From contig NZ_CP157794.1 in the NCBI RefSeq assembly GCF_040111675.1, positions 4,051,501 through 4,115,500 of the forward strand: a stretch of 64,000 nt of DNA. Reading direction: 5' to 3'. This stretch comes from Salinarimonas sp. (GTDB lineage Bacteria; Pseudomonadota; Alphaproteobacteria; Rhizobiales; Beijerinckiaceae). Below the pieces are notes generated by a model that was not told where the DNA came from, searched no databases, and saw only the letters and a list, made by a program, of their open reading frames with translations. Made by a program: the position numbers and the translations under genes. Below, in pieces: positions 63,234-64,000 of this stretch (the stretch's first letter is position 1; each line of letters starts with the position of its first letter).

Positions 63234-64000
63234 CTACTCCAGCATGGTCCGCGGCAGCCACAGCGCGATCTCCGGGAAGAGCGCCAGAAGCAGGGCCGCG
63301 ACGCACATAATCAGGAAGAAGGGCGCGGTGTACAGGCCGAGCGTGAAGATGTTCCGCCCGGTGAGCGATTGCAGCACATAGAGATTGAAGCCCACCGGCG
63401 GGGTGATCTGCGCCATCTCGACGACGAGCACGATGAAGATCCCGAACCAGATCAGGTCGATCCCCGCCGCCGTGACCAGCGGGATGATGATCGACGTCGT
63501 CAGCACGACGAGGGAGATCCCGTCGAGGAAGCAGCCCATGACGATGAAGAACAGCGTCAGGGCCAGCAGCAGCATCGCCTGCGAGAGGCCGAAATCGCCG
63601 ATCCACTCCGCCAGCGCGCGGGGGATGCCGGTGAAGCCCATCGCCGTCGTGAGGAAAGCGGCGCCGGCGAGGATGAAGGCGATCATGCACGAGGTCTTCG
63701 TCGCCGAGAGCAACGCCGTGCGGAAGGTCTCGAGGCTCAGCGAGCCCGCCCGCCAGGAGATCGCCAGCGCCAGGAACACGCCCACCGCCGCGGCTTCCGT
63801 CGCCGAGGCGAAGCCCGCATAGATCGAGCCGATGACGCCGACGATGAGCAGGACGACCGGCGCGAGCCGGCGCAGCTTGGCGAGCCGCTGGCGCAGCGGC
63901 ATGGCGGGCTCGGGCGGCGGCATCTTCGCGCGGTTGAGATAGGCCCAGAGCATGACGTAGCCCATGAAGAGCGCGGTCAGCATCAGCCCGGGGATCACGC
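63234..64000 (-). CDS. TRAP transporter large permease, C-terminal part (runs off the window)
   Basis: The last 254 residues of a DctM-type permease; the frame is open to the window end, so the N-terminus is beyond it. Visible segments are GFASATEAAAVGVFLALAISW, MIAFILAGAAFLTTAMGF, GCFLDGISLVVLTTSIIIPL and VEMAQITPPVGFNLYVLQSL, all typical of DctM. It is a third TRAP system, followed by the MarR regulator gene. Confidence 0.93.
   Translation of the reverse strand, partial: VIPGLMLTALFMGYVMLWAYLNRAKMPPPEPAMPLRQRLAKLRRLAPVVLLIVGVIGSIYAGFASATEAAAVGVFLALAISWRAGSLSLETFRTALLSATKTSCMIAFILAGAAFLTTAMGFTGIPRALAEWIGDFGLSQAMLLLALTLFFIVMGCFLDGISLVVLTTSIIIPLVTAAGIDLIWFGIFIVLVVEMAQITPPVGFNLYVLQSLTGRNIFTLGLYTAPFFLIMCVAALLLALFPEIALWLPRTMLE

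Overview
The window is very GC-rich chromosomal DNA from an alphaproteobacterium, most likely a motile member of the Hyphomicrobiales (Rhizobiales). The evidence is the gene order motA-fliM-fliN-fliG-flhB, a CtrA-type box, Fur/Mur-type and Sit-type metal genes, bdhA, several TRAP transporters, and dense operons whose start and stop codons overlap by 4 nt (ATGA, GTGA, TTGA). Long open frames antisense to the real genes are common and are base-composition artefacts. I saw no rRNA, tRNA, CRISPR array, prophage or transposase.

Layout. 1-4.0 kb: the 3' part of a chemoreceptor with a PilZ domain, a LexA/S24-like repressor whose catalytic pair looks lost, a DUF952 gene and pyrD. 4.0-12.3 kb: a peptide-type ABC importer operon ending in an amidase, with a palindromic repeat between the binding-protein gene and the permeases, and a D-threonine-aldolase-type gene upstream. 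12.4-17.1 kb: a sitABCD-like manganese/iron importer divergent from a Fur-family regulator, with a 17-bp palindrome in the shared promoter region. 17.2-21.0 kb: DUF3775, a HAD hydrolase, and a coupled bdhA-patatin-MOSC operon. 21.1-26.5 kb: flagellar motor/switch operon (motA, fliM, a DUF6468-like gene, fliN, fliG, flhB and an unknown 154-aa gene). 26.7-29.6 kb: leuD, yqeY-like, carA and a small c-type cytochrome preceded by a perfect CtrA box.

29.7-54.6 kb is an accessory nutrient-acquisition region. It holds a TRAP transporter with a GntR regulator and an amidase. Next comes a nine-gene, almost gapless leftward operon: GntR regulator, creatininase-like hydrolase, ketopantoate-reductase-like enzyme, SDR, M20 peptidase, EamA transporter, PuuE-like deacetylase, isoaspartyl peptidase and RraA-like protein. 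Divergent from it is a complete peptide ABC importer ending in an M32 carboxypeptidase. A second GntR gene and a TakP-like TRAP transporter follow. The nine-gene operon and the ABC importer look like one uptake-and-degradation system for an unidentified amide, imide or atypical peptide. It is the best candidate here for an undescribed pathway.

54.6-64 kb: a two-AAA-domain CDC48-type ATPase followed by a 255-aa gene I cannot name, a cyclic-nucleotide-binding protein, an OmpR-type response regulator, a YkuD L,D-transpeptidase, a PCuAC copper chaperone with a small Cys-containing secreted protein, ruvC-ruvA, a TauE/SafE permease, and the end of a third TRAP permease followed by a MarR gene. Three binding-protein genes are followed by strong inverted repeats before their permease genes, which suggests differential mRNA stability within those operons.
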